From Flavobacteriales bacterium UBA1993 (lineage in GTDB: Bacteria; Bacteroidota; Bacteroidia; Flavobacteriales_G; Salibacteraceae), in the NCBI GenBank assembly GCA_002336485.1, contig DDCZ01000034.1, forward strand, positions 1 through 64,000: a stretch of 64,000 bases of DNA, read 5' to 3'. The number at the start of each line of letters is the position of its first letter. The first letter of the stretch is position 1. This document shows, in pieces, positions 62,623-64,000 of this stretch. Made by a program: the position numbers and the translations under genes. The notes below the pieces were generated by a model. It made no database searches, was not told the DNA's origin, and saw nothing but the letters and a program-made list of their open reading frames with translations.

Positions 62623-63618
62623 TTAATGCGTGCGACCCTTGTATAATTCAACGGTACGTTGAATTGATTGTTCAATCGGTGTGAACACAAACCCCTTTTC
62701 AATTGCCTTTTTATTCGAATATGTAACTTGGCGATATGCCGAGTCAATATTCTGACTTGTCAACGAAAACAAGGGTATCCTTAAGCTCTCAAAAAACTTC
62801 AACCCCTGCTTTGCCAGTTGCGCCAGCCCCCTTGGAATCGCAATCTTCGGTTCCGCAGCGCCAAAACTTTGTGTTATCAACGTAAAAAGTGTCTTAAAGC
62901 TCAAGTTCTCCCCAATGAGTAAATAGCGCCCCTTAAACCATTCATCCTTCATGCCTTGCACGCAGAATCTCGCGATATCTATAGCGTCAACAAAACCATT
63001 TGAACCTGACGGATAAAACCGCATGCCATTAGCGCTAGAAACGATTATAGACGTGCTGCTCTCGCCCCATTTGCCTGATCCCACAACTACACCTGGATTT
63101 ACAATTAACGTCGATAGACCCTCTTCTCGCGCTCTCATCACCTCTAATTCTGCATAACGCTTACTAAGGCTGTATGCCGTCCGTCCCTTGTCCGTGGTCC
63201 AAGTGCTGGACTCCGTTAATTCACCATCTATTGGCTCATCTCCAATTGCCGCAGTCGAGCTTATGTAGCAGAGTTTTGAAACACCGTTCTGAAGGCACGC
63301 GTTAACCACGTTTGCTGTGCCGATTGTGTTGGTTTCGAAAAGAGCGGTGCTTTGCCTCGGATCAAAAGACACCATAGCTGCGGCGTGATACACCTCTGTG
63401 CAACCTCTAATTGCGCTTTCTAATGAAATGGGGTCCAGTATATCCCCTTCTGTATAATGTGTTTCGGGTATGACAATGGAAGAATGCCTACAAAGCGTTT
63501 CAATCGCTGTACGATCCGCCCCTTTGCGGATTAGGATTCTTGCGTCCGTTCCTGCCTTTAGTAATTCAATAAGTATGTGTGAGCCAACTATGCCGGTTGC
63601 TCCTGTGACTAGTACCAC
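62623..63618 (-). CDS. NAD-dependent epimerase/dehydratase (SDR)
   Basis: The 331-residue protein has a Rossmann motif (VTGATGIVGSH) and the YxxxK pair (AYSLSKRYAELE) of extended short-chain dehydrogenases. It is close to dihydroflavonol reductase-like proteins of the phylum; substrate unknown. It starts 5 bp past the CoA-transferase stop and is probably cotranscribed with it. Confidence 0.88.
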   Translation of the reverse strand: MVLVTGATGIVGSHILIELLKAGTDARILIRKGADRTAIETLCRHSSIVIPETHYTEGDILDPISLESAIRGCTEVYHAAAMVSFDPRQSTALFETNTIGTANVVNACLQNGVSKLCYISSTAAIGDEPIDGELTESSTWTTDKGRTAYSLSKRYAELEVMRAREEGLSTLIVNPGVVVGSGKWGESSTSIIVSSANGMRFYPSGSNGFVDAIDIARFCVQGMKDEWFKGRYLLIGENLSFKTLFTLITQSFGAAEPKIAIPRGLAQLAKQGLKFFESLRIPLFSLTSQNIDSAYRQVTYSNKKAIEKGFVFTPIEQSIQRTVELYKGRTH

Positions 63619-63623
63619 GGTGC

Positions 63624-64000
63624 TTATAGCTTCATTTCGGGTATGTCGCCCTCAACAATTAGTCGGCCTTCGGTAGCTGCTTGGATTTCTTCAACCGAAA
63701 CACCTGGGGCGCGCTCTCGCAGAACAAACCCGTTTGGGGTTACGTCCATCACGGCAAGATTCGAAACAACTTTCGTGACACATTTAGTGCCTGTCAGTGG
63801 CAACGTACACTGCCGTAATAGCTTTGATTGTCCTTTTTTGTTGGTGTGCATCATGGCCACAATAATATTCTTGGCGGACGCAACGAGGTCCATGGCGCCA
63901 CCCATGCCCTTGACCATGTACCCAGGAATTTTCCAGTTTGCAATATCCCCTTGATCACTCACCTCCATTGCCCCTAAAACGGTTAGGTCAACATGTTGGC
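63624..64000 (-). CDS. 3-oxoacid CoA-transferase subunit B, 5' end outside window
   Basis: The frame is open to the window edge and the ATG at 63968 is internal. The visible C-terminal 125 residues (QHVDLTVLGAMEVS, GDIANWKIPG, MVKGMGGAMDLVASAKNI, LTGTKCVTKVVSNLAVM) match subunit B of succinyl-CoA:3-oxoacid CoA-transferase. The catalytic Glu region lies upstream, outside the window. It acts in ketone-body or branched-chain acid use. Confidence 0.92.
   Translation of the reverse strand, partial: QHVDLTVLGAMEVSDQGDIANWKIPGYMVKGMGGAMDLVASAKNIIVAMMHTNKKGQSKLLRQCTLPLTGTKCVTKVVSNLAVMDVTPNGFVLRERAPGVSVEEIQAATEGRLIVEGDIPEMKL

Noticed and set aside
1..64000. CRISPR, tRNA, rRNA, IS element or phage genes
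   Set aside because: Looked for but not seen: no regular short repeats, no terminal inverted repeats with a transposase, no structural RNA signature.

Overview
The window is a gene-dense stretch of a Bacteroidota chromosome, most likely a free-living marine or aquatic member of the Flavobacteriia. Evidence: many secreted proteins with C-terminal type IX secretion (T9SS) sorting domains, a TonB receptor with an N-terminal carboxypeptidase-regulatory-like domain, Bacteroidota-only families (DUF5916, GSCFA, DUF4296, the LuxE-like synthetase family), promoters of the TTG / TAnnTTTG type, and the order ileS - TraR/DksA-like - lspA. The order on this contig from polyprenol-phosphate mannosyltransferase through dihydroorotase and DUF4296 to an NAD-dependent epimerase is also what I recall from this phylum. 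I saw no rRNA, tRNA, CRISPR array, insertion sequence, phage gene or origin.

Layout. 1-6.2 kb: a DUF5916 surface protein cut by the window edge, an M16 peptidase, a 130-bp relic of a second DUF5916 gene, and a T9SS cargo gene broken by one in-frame TAG. 6.3-8.0 kb: trmB and a glycosyltransferase. 8.0-18.3 kb: a phosphate-response island, with a phoB-phoR-GSCFA operon facing a TonB receptor, a beta-helix lipoprotein, an OprO/P-type porin and a Na/Pi cotransporter; TTAA-based direct repeats with 11-bp spacing lie ahead of three of these units. 18.3-25 kb: lipoproteins, a LuxE-like enzyme, an imelysin-like protein, tyrS and an OmpA-family lipoprotein. 25-36 kb: a giant uncharacterised outer-membrane protein, a coiled-coil membrane protein, the ligase-associated helicase/PdeM pair, a RidA-family deaminase, a T9SS cargo gene with a damaged 5' end, TraR/DksA and RDD proteins, and a lipoprotein gene broken by one in-frame TGA. 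36.6-46 kb: ileS operon, lipoproteins, M28 peptidase, asd. 46-60 kb: a region of T9SS cargo (lamin-tail proteins, an operon of a serine hydrolase with two PQQ-type sugar dehydrogenases, two tandem paralogous cargo proteins). 60-64 kb: mannosyltransferase, dihydroorotase, DUF4296, epimerase and the start of a CoA-transferase operon.

How the genes fit together. The strongest system-level signal is the phosphate island: a two-component system, an energised outer-membrane receptor with a candidate surface lipoprotein partner, a passive anion porin and an inner-membrane Na/Pi importer, tied together by shared repeats that resemble a Pho box. The second theme is heavy investment in exported T9SS cargo, with four lesions (nonsense, nonsense, frameshift, relic) and one probable non-ATG start confined to exported or surface proteins. 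The third is extreme compaction: 8 of 11 convergent gene pairs have stop codons overlapping by 4 bp or separated by at most 1 bp.

No stretch over 300 bp lacks a gene or gene remnant; the longest apparent gap, 35792-36622, holds the broken lipoprotein gene and the ileS promoter. Gaps at 4982-5209, 15091-15342, 24926-25142 and 59990-60184 are 190-255 bp; the first holds the DUF5916 relic, the second a terminator and a repeat pair, and in the last two I see nothing beyond probable promoters.
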